Assembly (NCBI GenBank): GCA_002730035.1
Contig: PBYU01000054.1
Coordinates: 1-64,000 of the forward strand
From: Gammaproteobacteria bacterium
Lineage (GTDB): Bacteria; Pseudomonadota; Gammaproteobacteria; Pseudomonadales; Pseudohongiellaceae
DNA: 64,000 bases
Direction of reading: 5' to 3'
Shown here: positions 17,356 through 25,504 of the stretch, piece after piece
How positions within the stretch are numbered: the stretch's first letter is position 1
Layout: every line of letters begins with the position of its first letter
Position numbers and translations under genes: made by a program
The notes under the pieces: model-generated
What the model was told of the DNA's origin: nothing
Database searches by the model: none
The model's input: the letters and a program-made list of their open reading frames with translations, nothing else

Positions 17356-19013
17356 CTCTCTCGAAATCCACAACTCGCTGCACAATGCTGCTGACTCTCT
17401 ACGTCGGCTCGTCCTACGCAGCCAATACGGCAGACTACTCAAGCCAGCCCTTCGAATTGCCTGCTGAAAGTGAAATCCTCATCGTTGCCGACACCAATGG
17501 CGACGGGCTGAGGGAATTGATCACCGCTTTGGATGATAAAATCAGAGTCTATTTTCAAGCGACTGACGGTTTCGATTTCAATACCGGATTTCAGGAAATT
17601 GAATTACCTGGAGACGCAGTCGGCTGGGATATCAGTACCAATTACAGCCAGCAGGGCAACGCCTCCATCATTGCGTTAATCGATGGAGTTGAGGTGCTGG
17701 TCTGGCAGATGGAAGGGGACACCATTGGCCCACCCGAAACGATAATTTCCGGTTTGCCTGGATTTTTAAGTAAGGGCAGCAATCGTCTGCATTTTTCCCG
17801 CGATATAAACGGTGATGCCATTGAGGACCTGATCATACCCGGTGCCGGAAAGCTGCACCTCTATATAGCGAATGGCAATAGGGAATACCGAACCGGCTTA
17901 AGCATTAACTCAGAGTCCCGCCTGCGTACCAACCTTGATCCCGGTAATCTGGAACGGCGTACCGGGCAGGCGATCCGTATACCGATGATGGAATTGCGTG
18001 ACGTAAACAGCGATAGTTTCGACGACTTGATTTCCCGTACCGATGAGCGACTCGACGTATTCATAGCCAACCAGCAGGCCGAGGCGTATTTTCCTGCATC
18101 GCCTTCCTACACGCTGGATATTGCACAGATCGAAGAACGCCTCGGTGACTTCGATATCGATAACCTCGATTTTTCCAATCTAACCGGTTTACTCGCCTTG
18201 ACACACGAGGAAATTCTCGACGATGTCGATGGCGATGGCATCGAAGACTTACTCCTGAGGGAAGGCAGCAAAGTCTCTCTGTTTGGCGGCACACTGAATG
18301 GTATGGAACTGGAACAACCGAGGCAAGTGTTACGCTCCGGCGGCAACGTGCTTAGCACATTTCTCTACGATGAGAATGAGGACGGTCTGAAAGATCTGTG
18401 GCTGTGGCGCATAGAACCGATTTCCGTCGGCGACATTTTTGTGTGGCTGGCGCTGTCTGGTAGTGTCGCCATCGAAGCGTTCATCTATCCGAACGAAGGC
18501 GAAAGATTTTCGCGGCGACCGTCGCGCAAACTCACTGTAGAATTGAAGTTTCCTTCGGTTATTCGGCTCGCCACTTCTTTTCAGGGGCTGGTGGAAGAGG
18601 CCAGGGAAACCCAAAGCAGCGAAGTCATTCCAACCAGTGCGGCAAACATCGACAGTGACATTTCGAAGGCAGACTTGTTGGTGCTGATAAACAACCAGGT
18701 AAACGTCTTTCTAAATAGCATAGAGCCGGAAGAGTCCAACACTGACTTTCTTGAAGGACTGGATTACTCCCGCCAACGTGATAACTATGCAATTAATGTA
18801 CGTGAAATAATCGCTAACATCTCCATCAGTGAGAATCCCCAGTTAGCCCGTGTTGACGGACAGTCTGCTGACTTGATTTTCAATTTGGATACAGAAGTTG
18901 AAAATGGTGACATTATTCCGGTACTGCTGAACGACGATACGCTGGACGACGTATTTGTATTTACAGGGTACAGCAGTAGTCACATACAGGGAATACTGCT
19001 ACTCTCAAAATAG
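17352..19013 (+). CDS. Exported VCBS/FG-GAP repeat protein 2 (predicted beta-propeller)
   Basis: Second exported repeat protein, 553 residues, with a signal peptide (cleavage after about SSYAAN) and the same kind of Asp-rich loops: DTNGDGLRELI, DINGDAIEDLIIPG, DVNSDSFDDLI, DVDGDGIEDLLLREG and DENEDGLKDLWLW. It shares plan, order of loops and length with protein 1, which suggests duplication within the operon, though the sequences have diverged strongly. It overlaps the upstream gene by 4 nt and is followed after 60 nt by a small membrane protein gene. The ligand is not evident. Confidence 0.86.
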   Translation: MTLSKSTTRCTMLLTLYVGSSYAANTADYSSQPFELPAESEILIVADTNGDGLRELITALDDKIRVYFQATDGFDFNTGFQEIELPGDAVGWDISTNYSQQGNASIIALIDGVEVLVWQMEGDTIGPPETIISGLPGFLSKGSNRLHFSRDINGDAIEDLIIPGAGKLHLYIANGNREYRTGLSINSESRLRTNLDPGNLERRTGQAIRIPMMELRDVNSDSFDDLISRTDERLDVFIANQQAEAYFPASPSYTLDIAQIEERLGDFDIDNLDFSNLTGLLALTHEEILDDVDGDGIEDLLLREGSKVSLFGGTLNGMELEQPRQVLRSGGNVLSTFLYDENEDGLKDLWLWRIEPISVGDIFVWLALSGSVAIEAFIYPNEGERFSRRPSRKLTVELKFPSVIRLATSFQGLVEEARETQSSEVIPTSAANIDSDISKADLLVLINNQVNVFLNSIEPEESNTDFLEGLDYSRQRDNYAINVREIIANISISENPQLARVDGQSADLIFNLDTEVENGDIIPVLLNDDTLDDVFVFTGYSSSHIQGILLLSK

Positions 19014-19073
19014 ATCCCTTGGCTAGTTACAAGTAGCAGATGTGCTCGCTACAACTCGAAAGGCATTGAATTC

Positions 19074-19325
19074 ATGAGGAAGGTAGTCTGGACATCGTTT
19101 GGCGTTGCGCTGGTTCTGGTCAACCTTATCGCTGAAATTGCTGCGATCTACACCGGCGTCTTTGTAAGCATGTTTATACGCATCTCTATCATTATTGGCG
19201 TGACTACCGTAGCCATGATTTTTTATGGATCGATTGCCCTTGTAAATAACCTGGAAAAAGAAAAGCCATTATCCGGTCATGTAAGAGACACACTGGGTGA
19301 GGACAGGAAGAAGGACGGAGCATGA
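19074..19325 (+). CDS. Small two-TM membrane protein
   Basis: 83 residues, not recognised. Two TM segments are clear (about residues 8-30 and 34-56, the second IRISIIIGVTTVAMIFYGSIAL), followed by a charged tail (HVRDTLGEDRKKDG). The size and shape suit an accessory subunit or anchor for the ABC/propeller complex. Its stop overlaps the next start by ATGA at 19322, so it is made together with the coiled-coil protein. Confidence 0.75.
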   Translation: MRKVVWTSFGVALVLVNLIAEIAAIYTGVFVSMFIRISIIIGVTTVAMIFYGSIALVNNLEKEKPLSGHVRDTLGEDRKKDGA

Positions 19326-20158
19326 GACCCATAGCGATCGGCTCAACAATTCTAGTTATCGCTGCGAGTGCCACTCTATATAGCTTGCAGCGTGAAAACC
19401 GTCGCCACGAACAGCAGCTGGCAGACTACCAGCAGCATGTACAGGAACTGCTGACACAAGTTGAAGCCGGCAGTCGACAACGGATAGGGCTTCAAAACCA
19501 ACTCGACGACTTGTTGAGTGAAAGCAATACTCTCAATAGTCAACTAACTTCAGCCGAAGACCAGCTGGATGAAGCAGAGCAACAACTTAATCCCGACTAT
19601 CAGCGAATAGAATCTGAAATACGCCAGCAAATTAGCTATGAGCTTCAGCAACAGGAGATTGAGCGTAACAATATCGATCCACGCGTCAGTCTGCTGCAGG
19701 AGTTAATAGCACTCGACCCGCTCGAACTCGGTGAAATAATGTCAGTAAATGGCCAGTTCGGCAGATTTCTACAGGCATTGGGTGTAGATGATCAGCGTAT
19801 GGAAGCCATTGTAATTGCCTTGACTGATGTGGTGGCCGACCAGAATCTAGCACGCCAGGAACTAATGGTTCAGCTGCGCGAAGGTGACGTGGGCCGCCGC
19901 GAGATGCGATCCGAAATGCAGGAGATGATGAGTCCGCGTGCACAATATGAAACCCTTGCTCAAACCTTAACTGACAACGAATTGCTTATTTTTAGACAGG
20001 CACTCTCAGAACAACGAGAACAAACCAATGCCATACGAGACTTTACTCTGAATACCGGCGACTCTACCTCCTCCGCCGTTTTCTTCGGAGGCACCGGTCG
20101 CTCACCCGCAATTGTTCTGCCTGCCCAGCCAGCAACTCCCCTGAACCCGCGTAACTAG
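19322..20158 (+). CDS. Membrane-anchored coiled-coil protein with one helical module (paralogue B)
   Basis: 278 residues, family unknown. A short N-terminal TM (IAIGSTILVIAASATLYSL) is followed by a Gln-rich coiled coil (about residues 25-95) and then a helical module around FLQALGVDDQRMEAIVIAL to LSEQREQTNAIRDF. Plan and local sequence match paralogue A at 8862-9878: the junction NPDYQRIE versus DPDYEALL, and FLQALGVDD versus YLDSLGIGS with the same helix spacing behind. B has one module where A seems to have two. It ends the ABC/PDZ/VCBS run, and that pairing ties the protease-side and transporter-side genes together. Confidence 0.8.
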   Translation: MRPIAIGSTILVIAASATLYSLQRENRRHEQQLADYQQHVQELLTQVEAGSRQRIGLQNQLDDLLSESNTLNSQLTSAEDQLDEAEQQLNPDYQRIESEIRQQISYELQQQEIERNNIDPRVSLLQELIALDPLELGEIMSVNGQFGRFLQALGVDDQRMEAIVIALTDVVADQNLARQELMVQLREGDVGRREMRSEMQEMMSPRAQYETLAQTLTDNELLIFRQALSEQREQTNAIRDFTLNTGDSTSSAVFFGGTGRSPAIVLPAQPATPLNPRN

Positions 20159-20317
20159 TTAATTCTATTGAGTATTAGTTGGCCGGCTGCTGTTGCTGCC
20201 TGCCTGGTTCGTTTGTGATTTCCAGGGAAATATGCTTTCATCGTTGGCCATTGGAGACACTGAAGATATCGATAAGAATAACCAAGGAGCGTTCTCCCCG
20301 ATCGCCATGAATTGAAG

Positions 20318-21349
20318 ATGAACAAACTTGTAGTAGGCCTGCTTGTCGCGATTTTCCTGACTGCCTGTAGTGACGAACTCACCCGTGCCAGACCCTATGT
20401 ACTGACGACTGCCACCACCGGCGGGACTTACTATCCGGTAGGAGTCGCATTGGCGACCATCGCGCATGCCCAACTCTATGAAACCCGCGGCATATCCCTG
20501 ACTGCGATCAGTTCAGCCGGATCCCTGGAAAACGTTAAGCTACTCAGGGATAACCAGGCACAGTTCGCCATATTGCAGGGGCCGTTCGGAGCCTGGTCGT
20601 GGAATGGTGAGGGTCCCGTCAGTAATCCCCAGACTCATATCCGCAGCGTTAGCGCACTATGGAAGAATGTTGAACACTTCGTGTTGTTAACCGAACTCAC
20701 CGAGGCCGGTGACATCATGGACCTGGATAATCTCGATGGTGAACGCTATGTTCTCGGCGCTCGCAATTCAGGCGCAGAACAGACCGGGCGCTTCATCCTG
20801 GACACGCTGGGTATCGATTACGAGGAAAAGTTCAATCTTGCGTACATGGGATACGGACCCACCACCAGTGCTATTCAGGATGGCAATATTGTGGGGATGA
20901 ACATTCCCGCAGGCGCACCGGTGAGCTCTATTACACAGGCTTTTGCCTTACTCGGTGATCGTATGTCGATCCTCAACTGGACCGAGGAATCCATGAACAA
21001 GCTAAACACCAGGTATCCACTTTGGGACTGGTATGACTTTCCTCCTGGCACCTATCCTAATCAGACGGAGCACATCCGCACCATAGCTTCGCCCAACATA
21101 TTGGTGACTCGGGTCGATATACCCGAAGAAGTAGTTTATAACGTAACAAAAGTTATATGGGAAAACCTGGCGACTCTACAGGAAATTCATGGCGCCACTA
21201 AAGACATGCGATTGGAAATTGCAGTAGACGGACTCGGTGCTCCATTGCACCCCGGAGCACTGCGTTACTATCGAGAGGTCGGCCTGGAAATCCCTGCTCG
21301 ATTAATATTTAAAGAGCCCTCTGAACCACCAGCAGTAGCAGGAGTCTGA
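20318..21349 (+). CDS. TAXI-family TRAP transporter substrate-binding lipoprotein
   Basis: Extracytoplasmic solute receptor of a TRAP transporter, 343 residues, with a lipobox (FLTACS) near residue 18. The TAXI hallmark TGGTYYPVG appears right after the signal region, and VLGARNSGAEQTGRFILDTLGI is the second conserved segment. TAXI receptors commonly bind small organic acids such as glutamate or other carboxylates; the ligand cannot be read from sequence. I used the ATG at 20318; a TTG two codons earlier is possible, and an AAGGAG lies about 30 nt upstream. The fused permease follows after 9 nt. Confidence 0.92.
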   Translation: MNKLVVGLLVAIFLTACSDELTRARPYVLTTATTGGTYYPVGVALATIAHAQLYETRGISLTAISSAGSLENVKLLRDNQAQFAILQGPFGAWSWNGEGPVSNPQTHIRSVSALWKNVEHFVLLTELTEAGDIMDLDNLDGERYVLGARNSGAEQTGRFILDTLGIDYEEKFNLAYMGYGPTTSAIQDGNIVGMNIPAGAPVSSITQAFALLGDRMSILNWTEESMNKLNTRYPLWDWYDFPPGTYPNQTEHIRTIASPNILVTRVDIPEEVVYNVTKVIWENLATLQEIHGATKDMRLEIAVDGLGAPLHPGALRYYREVGLEIPARLIFKEPSEPPAVAGV

Positions 21350-21358
21350 TTAGAAACC

Positions 21359-23398
21359 ATGAAGTCAACGTATTTGAGATGGGCCGCCTTCTTCTTTGCC
21401 CTGTTCCATATCTATTGCAACATTTTTGCCAGCATCTCTGAACTGTGGCTCTCGGCTATCCACTTTGGTGGTTTTTGCGCTATTTGCGCATTGATGGCCA
21501 ACGAACATGAAGATTTGGACAGCACATCTATCAAATTCTGGATCAATATCGCTCTGGCGGGAATTGCCATTGCGACCTCCTGCTATCTGATCCTGTTTGA
21601 GAATGCACTCTATGCTCGTGAAACCGAGTATATCCTCAGTGACTATATTTTCTCCCTGATCGCCGTGGGTCTGGCCATTGAATTTACACGTCGCACCACT
21701 GGTTGGTTCATGCCCGTGCTGATTCTCGTGAGTCTCTCTTATATCCTGTTTCTGGGTCGTTATATCAGCGGCGTATTCGCGTTTCCCGGCCTCAGTCTGG
21801 AGACTGTGCTGTATCGCAGTTTCTTCACCAGCGAGGGCATGTTTGGCTTGACCGCTCAGATCTCTTCCACTTTTGTGTTCATGTTTATTATTTTCGGGTC
21901 GTTCCTGCTGCGCTCTGGTGCAGGAGATTTCATCGTACGGCTCGCGCAATGCCTGGCAGGACGATTCACCGGGGGTGCCGGGTTGGTTGCCGTAATCGGA
22001 TCGGGTTTGATGGGCTCTGTCTCTGGCTCTGCTGTGGCGAATACGGTGTCAACCGGCGTGATTACTATTCCGATGATGATGAAGTCTGGCTTCAAGGCCC
22101 AGTTTTCCGCCGGAGTCGTAGCAGCCGCCTCTACAGGCGGCGCGTTGATGCCACCGGTAATGGGGGCAGGTGCCTTTGTTTTAGCCAGTTACACCCAAAT
22201 TTCTTACCTGACCATTATTGCCGCCTCGACGTTGCCGGCAGTGCTGTATTTCCTGACGGTTTCCTATTTCGTGCGCATCGAGGCGAAACGCCTGGGCTTG
22301 AATCCAACTGCCGATGAGCATTCCGAGAAAGTCTCGGTGGTCTTGAAAGAAGGCTGGCATTTTATTATCCCGATGGTGGTTCTGGTATGGTTTCTCGTAT
22401 CGGGACGCACGCCGACAACTTCAGCAGCCTTCGCGATTCTGAGCGTTATCGCCGCTTCCTGGATATCGCCCAAGCCGATGCATTTGAATGACATCTTCGA
22501 CGCCGTGGTAGACGGTGTGAAAACCATGGTGTCCACTGCCTTGCTACTGGTTGCTGTGGGCATCATCATTAATGTCGTGACCACTACCGGGGTTGGCAAT
22601 GCGTTTTCTCTGATGATTGTTGAATGGGCTCAGGGCAACCTGTTAATTACGCTGATCCTGGTGGCATTGGCTTCACTGGTGCTGGGTATGGGGCTGCCGG
22701 TGACCGCTTCCTACATCGTGCTGGCCACCCTGTCGGCGCCGCTTATTTTCGACCTGATCACTCAGGCGCAGCTACTCGAAGCCTTGCAGGTCGGTGATCT
22801 TCCTTCTAACGTGACAGCCACTATCGGCTTATTCGGCGGCGATCCTGTCATTGCGCTGCAGGAGATGCCTCTGGAAATGAAGCAGTTAATCCGACAGGAG
22901 ATGTTGGAACCGGAATTGTTAACCGGTTTGTTGCTCAGCGCTCACCTGATTATCTTCTGGTTGTCACAGGATAGTAATGTCACTCCGCCGGTTTGCCTGG
23001 CTTCCTTCGCCGCAGCGGGAATCGCGGGTACGCGGCCAATGGCGACGGGGCTTACCAGCTGGATGGTGGCCAAGGGGCTGTATCTGGTCCCGGTGCTGTT
23101 CGCGTACTCTCCTTTAATCTCCGGTAGCTGGCCGGAGCGTATTGAAGTATTTATATGGGCGAGCATGGGCCTCTATGCCTTAGCAGGCATCCTGCAGTGG
23201 CATCTCGAAGCGAAGATAAATGTATTTATTGCGGCTGCCTTGTTGTTGAGCGCTGGCCTGCTCATGTGGACACCCCTGCCCATTTATTATCATCTGGTGG
23301 GCGCGACTATACTGGTTGCCATTGTCATAATGCAGAGTCGCCAGAATAAACCTCCGCTACCTGTAACCGAATCGACCCCCGGAGTAAATAATGACTGA
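21359..23398 (+). CDS. TRAP transporter fused permease (DctQM-type, TAXI system)
   Basis: Integral membrane symporter subunit, 679 residues, combining the small 4-TM and the large 12-TM parts in one chain, as TAXI systems usually do. Conserved DctM features are visible: GSGLMGSVSGSAVANTVSTG near residue 215, STGGALMPPVMGAGAFV near 255, GMGLPVTASYIVLATL near 445 and the late TPPVCLASFAAAGIAG near 540. Uptake is driven by the sodium or proton gradient. The last 8 nt overlap the start of the CurA-like gene, so the reductase was translated from the same message. Confidence 0.94.
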   Translation: MKSTYLRWAAFFFALFHIYCNIFASISELWLSAIHFGGFCAICALMANEHEDLDSTSIKFWINIALAGIAIATSCYLILFENALYARETEYILSDYIFSLIAVGLAIEFTRRTTGWFMPVLILVSLSYILFLGRYISGVFAFPGLSLETVLYRSFFTSEGMFGLTAQISSTFVFMFIIFGSFLLRSGAGDFIVRLAQCLAGRFTGGAGLVAVIGSGLMGSVSGSAVANTVSTGVITIPMMMKSGFKAQFSAGVVAAASTGGALMPPVMGAGAFVLASYTQISYLTIIAASTLPAVLYFLTVSYFVRIEAKRLGLNPTADEHSEKVSVVLKEGWHFIIPMVVLVWFLVSGRTPTTSAAFAILSVIAASWISPKPMHLNDIFDAVVDGVKTMVSTALLLVAVGIIINVVTTTGVGNAFSLMIVEWAQGNLLITLILVALASLVLGMGLPVTASYIVLATLSAPLIFDLITQAQLLEALQVGDLPSNVTATIGLFGGDPVIALQEMPLEMKQLIRQEMLEPELLTGLLLSAHLIIFWLSQDSNVTPPVCLASFAAAGIAGTRPMATGLTSWMVAKGLYLVPVLFAYSPLISGSWPERIEVFIWASMGLYALAGILQWHLEAKINVFIAAALLLSAGLLMWTPLPIYYHLVGATILVAIVIMQSRQNKPPLPVTESTPGVNND

Positions 23399-24401
23399 CT
23401 ACAGCGCCCGACAAATTCATCTGCTCTCCCGCCCCGCTGGCATGCCAACGCCCGACAACTTCAAATTGCTTGAAGTTGAATTGGAACCACCCTCCGATGG
23501 ACAGATTCTGGTGAAGAATCTCTACATGTCAGTAGATCCCTATATGCGCGGTCGTATGCGCGCCGAAGGCGTGTATGCAACCCCCTTTAGATTAAATGAA
23601 GTCATGTACGGTGGCGCTATTGGCGAAGTCATCGAATCCAATGATGACAAGCTGCAGGCAGGCGATATCGTGCTCAACCAGGCCGCCTAGCAGGACAAAT
23701 TCGTTGCCGATGGGGCCGCCGTCGTGAAACTGGAGCCGTTCGATAATGACCGGCTGTCTTTATATATGGGCACACTTGGCATGCCAGGTCTGACAGCTTA
23801 TGTCGGCCTGTTGAAATTCGGTGAACCTAAAGAAGGTGAAACTGTTTTTGTTTCTGCCGCCTCCGGTGCAGTTGGTGCCAATGTCTGTCAGATTGCCAAA
23901 CTGAAAGGTTGCCGTGTGATTGGCAGCGTGGGCAGCGACGAGAAGGCTCAATGGCTACTCGATGAATGTGGTGTAGACGCAGTAATCAACTACAAGACTT
24001 GCGGTGATTTAACTGAAGCACTGACTGCTGTCGCTGCAGACGGTATCGATGTGTATTTCGAGAACGTGGGCGGCGACCATTTGCAGGCCGCTTTGCAAGT
24101 CATGAACCCGTTCGGGCGAATTGCCGCCTGCGGCATGATCGCCAGCTATAACAACGCCGAACCGGTACCGGGTCCGAATAACCTGATGCTGATAGTCGGC
24201 AAGAAAGTCCGTATAAACGGCTTTATAGTCTCCGATCACGCCGATATGCGCCCCCAATTTCTGGAAGATATGGTGGGCTGGATCGAAACGGGCAAGATCA
24301 AGAGCCGTGAAACCGTAGTCGAGGGTCTCGACAACGCGGTAAGTGCTTTTCTGGGACTATTCAGTGGCGAAAACTTCGGCAAAATGGTCGTCAAGATATA
24401 A
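23391..24401 (+). pseudogene. CurA/YncB-like NADPH-dependent oxidoreductase, interrupted by one amber codon
   Basis: Medium-chain dehydrogenase/reductase of the zinc-free CurA/leukotriene-B4-dehydrogenase family, about 336 codons. The N-terminal part (SVDPYMRGRM) and the NADP-binding part (SAASGAVGANVCQIAKLKG) are both well preserved and in one frame. A TAG at 23688-23690 splits them after NQAA. The family normally has Trp-Gln at this place, and the next codon is CAG, so a single TGG-to-TAG change explains it. The remaining sequence shows no other damage, pointing to a very recent nonsense mutation, a base-calling error, or readthrough. A GTG at 23724 could start a C-terminal fragment. The gene overlaps the TRAP permease gene by 8 nt. 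Confidence 0.88.
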
Positions 24402-24472
24402 GCTGAATATGCCCGTGAGCGGTGCAAACCGTTACACTGTAGTAGTAGGGATTGCAGAGCTTCTTTTCGGTA

Positions 24473-24486
24473 TCAGAGGGTCCCAA
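24473..24486 (-). repeat. Copy of a 14-bp motif TWRGGRYCCTCTGA (reverse orientation)
   Basis: Top strand TCAGAGGGTCCCAA, complement TTGGGACCCTCTGA, 12 of 14 positions as at 12963. It lies in the gap between the broken reductase gene and the broken antiporter gene. Confidence 0.3.
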
Positions 24487-24554
24487 TATCTCTACAAGGA
24501 GAGCCAGTAAATAGACAAGGAATAGATAGGTAGCTAAAGGTTCCGGGGGGCACC

Positions 24555-25504
24555 GTGCTAGTACCGACATTTTTTGTTCTCTGTGGCTTCATCATGCTGG
24601 GCGCCGGCGCCGAGATGATGGTCAGTGGCAACAGCAGGCTGGCCATACGTTGGGGCGTCTCGCCACTGATAGTGGGACTCACGCTTGTCGCGTTTGGTAC
24701 CAGCGCTCCGGAACTGGCAGTCAGCATTGAATCCACCACCTCCAATTTGAGCGCTCTCGCGCTAGGCAATGTTATCGGATCCAATATTGCAAATATTGGA
24801 TTGGTCCTGGGTATCATGGCCTTGATCAAGCCTATTCGTATCGAACGTCAGCTGGTAAGAAAATAGATTCCGCTGGTAATCATCAGCTCCATGCTCATGG
24901 GAGTATTGCTGCTCGACGGGCAACTGGACCAGTCTGACGGCCTGTTTCTAACCATGGGCTTGTTGGGCTATCTCATCATTAGCTACCGACAAGCCAGCGC
25001 TGAATTCGACGCCCGGGAACTGTAACTGCATCCAGCCAAAAACAAGCGGCAATCCGGGCAGACTTTATTTTACGTGTTGCTCATCATCGCAGGGCTGTCA
25101 TTGCTGATTTTTGGTAGTCGCGTATTTTCGTCAATGTGGTTACTCTCGCTAGTTTGTTAGGAATCAGTGAGGCTGTTATCGGCCTGACCCTGGTTGCCGT
25201 AGGTACCAGCATTCCCGAGCTAGCCACATCGCTGGTTGCTGCAGCGAAAAATCAGGCTGACATTGCTATTGGCAGTGTCCTCGGATCGAGTATCTTCAAT
25301 GTGCTTTGTGTATTGGGCATCACTGCTATTATTGGGACTGTTAATGGTGACCAGTTTGCGGTTGCTGATTTCACAGTGATGATTTTATTTTCATTAATCC
25401 TGCTACCATTCGCCTGGACCAATTTCACCCTGAGTCGTATGGAAGGATTGTTCCTGCTTTCTGGTTACGTGGTATATCTGGTATTTGTCAGTCAGCAAGC
25501 CTAA
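24555..25504 (+). pseudogene. Calcium/sodium antiporter (YrbG/CaCA family), inactivated by two stops and a frameshift
   Basis: Remnant of an inner-membrane K+-independent Ca2+/Na+ exchanger of about 315 codons. Both alpha repeats survive: GLTLVAFGTSAPELAVSIES with LGNVIGSNIANIGLVLG in the first half, and GLTLVAVGTSIPELATSLVA with IGSVLGSSIFNVL in the second. Between them the frame is broken three times: TAG at 24864-24866 after LVRK, TAA at 25023-25025 after DAREL, and a shift of reading frame near 25120, after which the frame used from 25136 is the coding one. The original start is probably GTG at 24555 behind a G-rich stretch. Its end overlaps the convergent SulP gene by 4 nt. Confidence 0.9.

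Noticed and set aside
21703-22317. 204-residue plus-strand frame within the TRAP permease
   Set aside because: Out-of-frame shadow rich in Arg and Cys, without membrane character; the permease frame has all family motifs.
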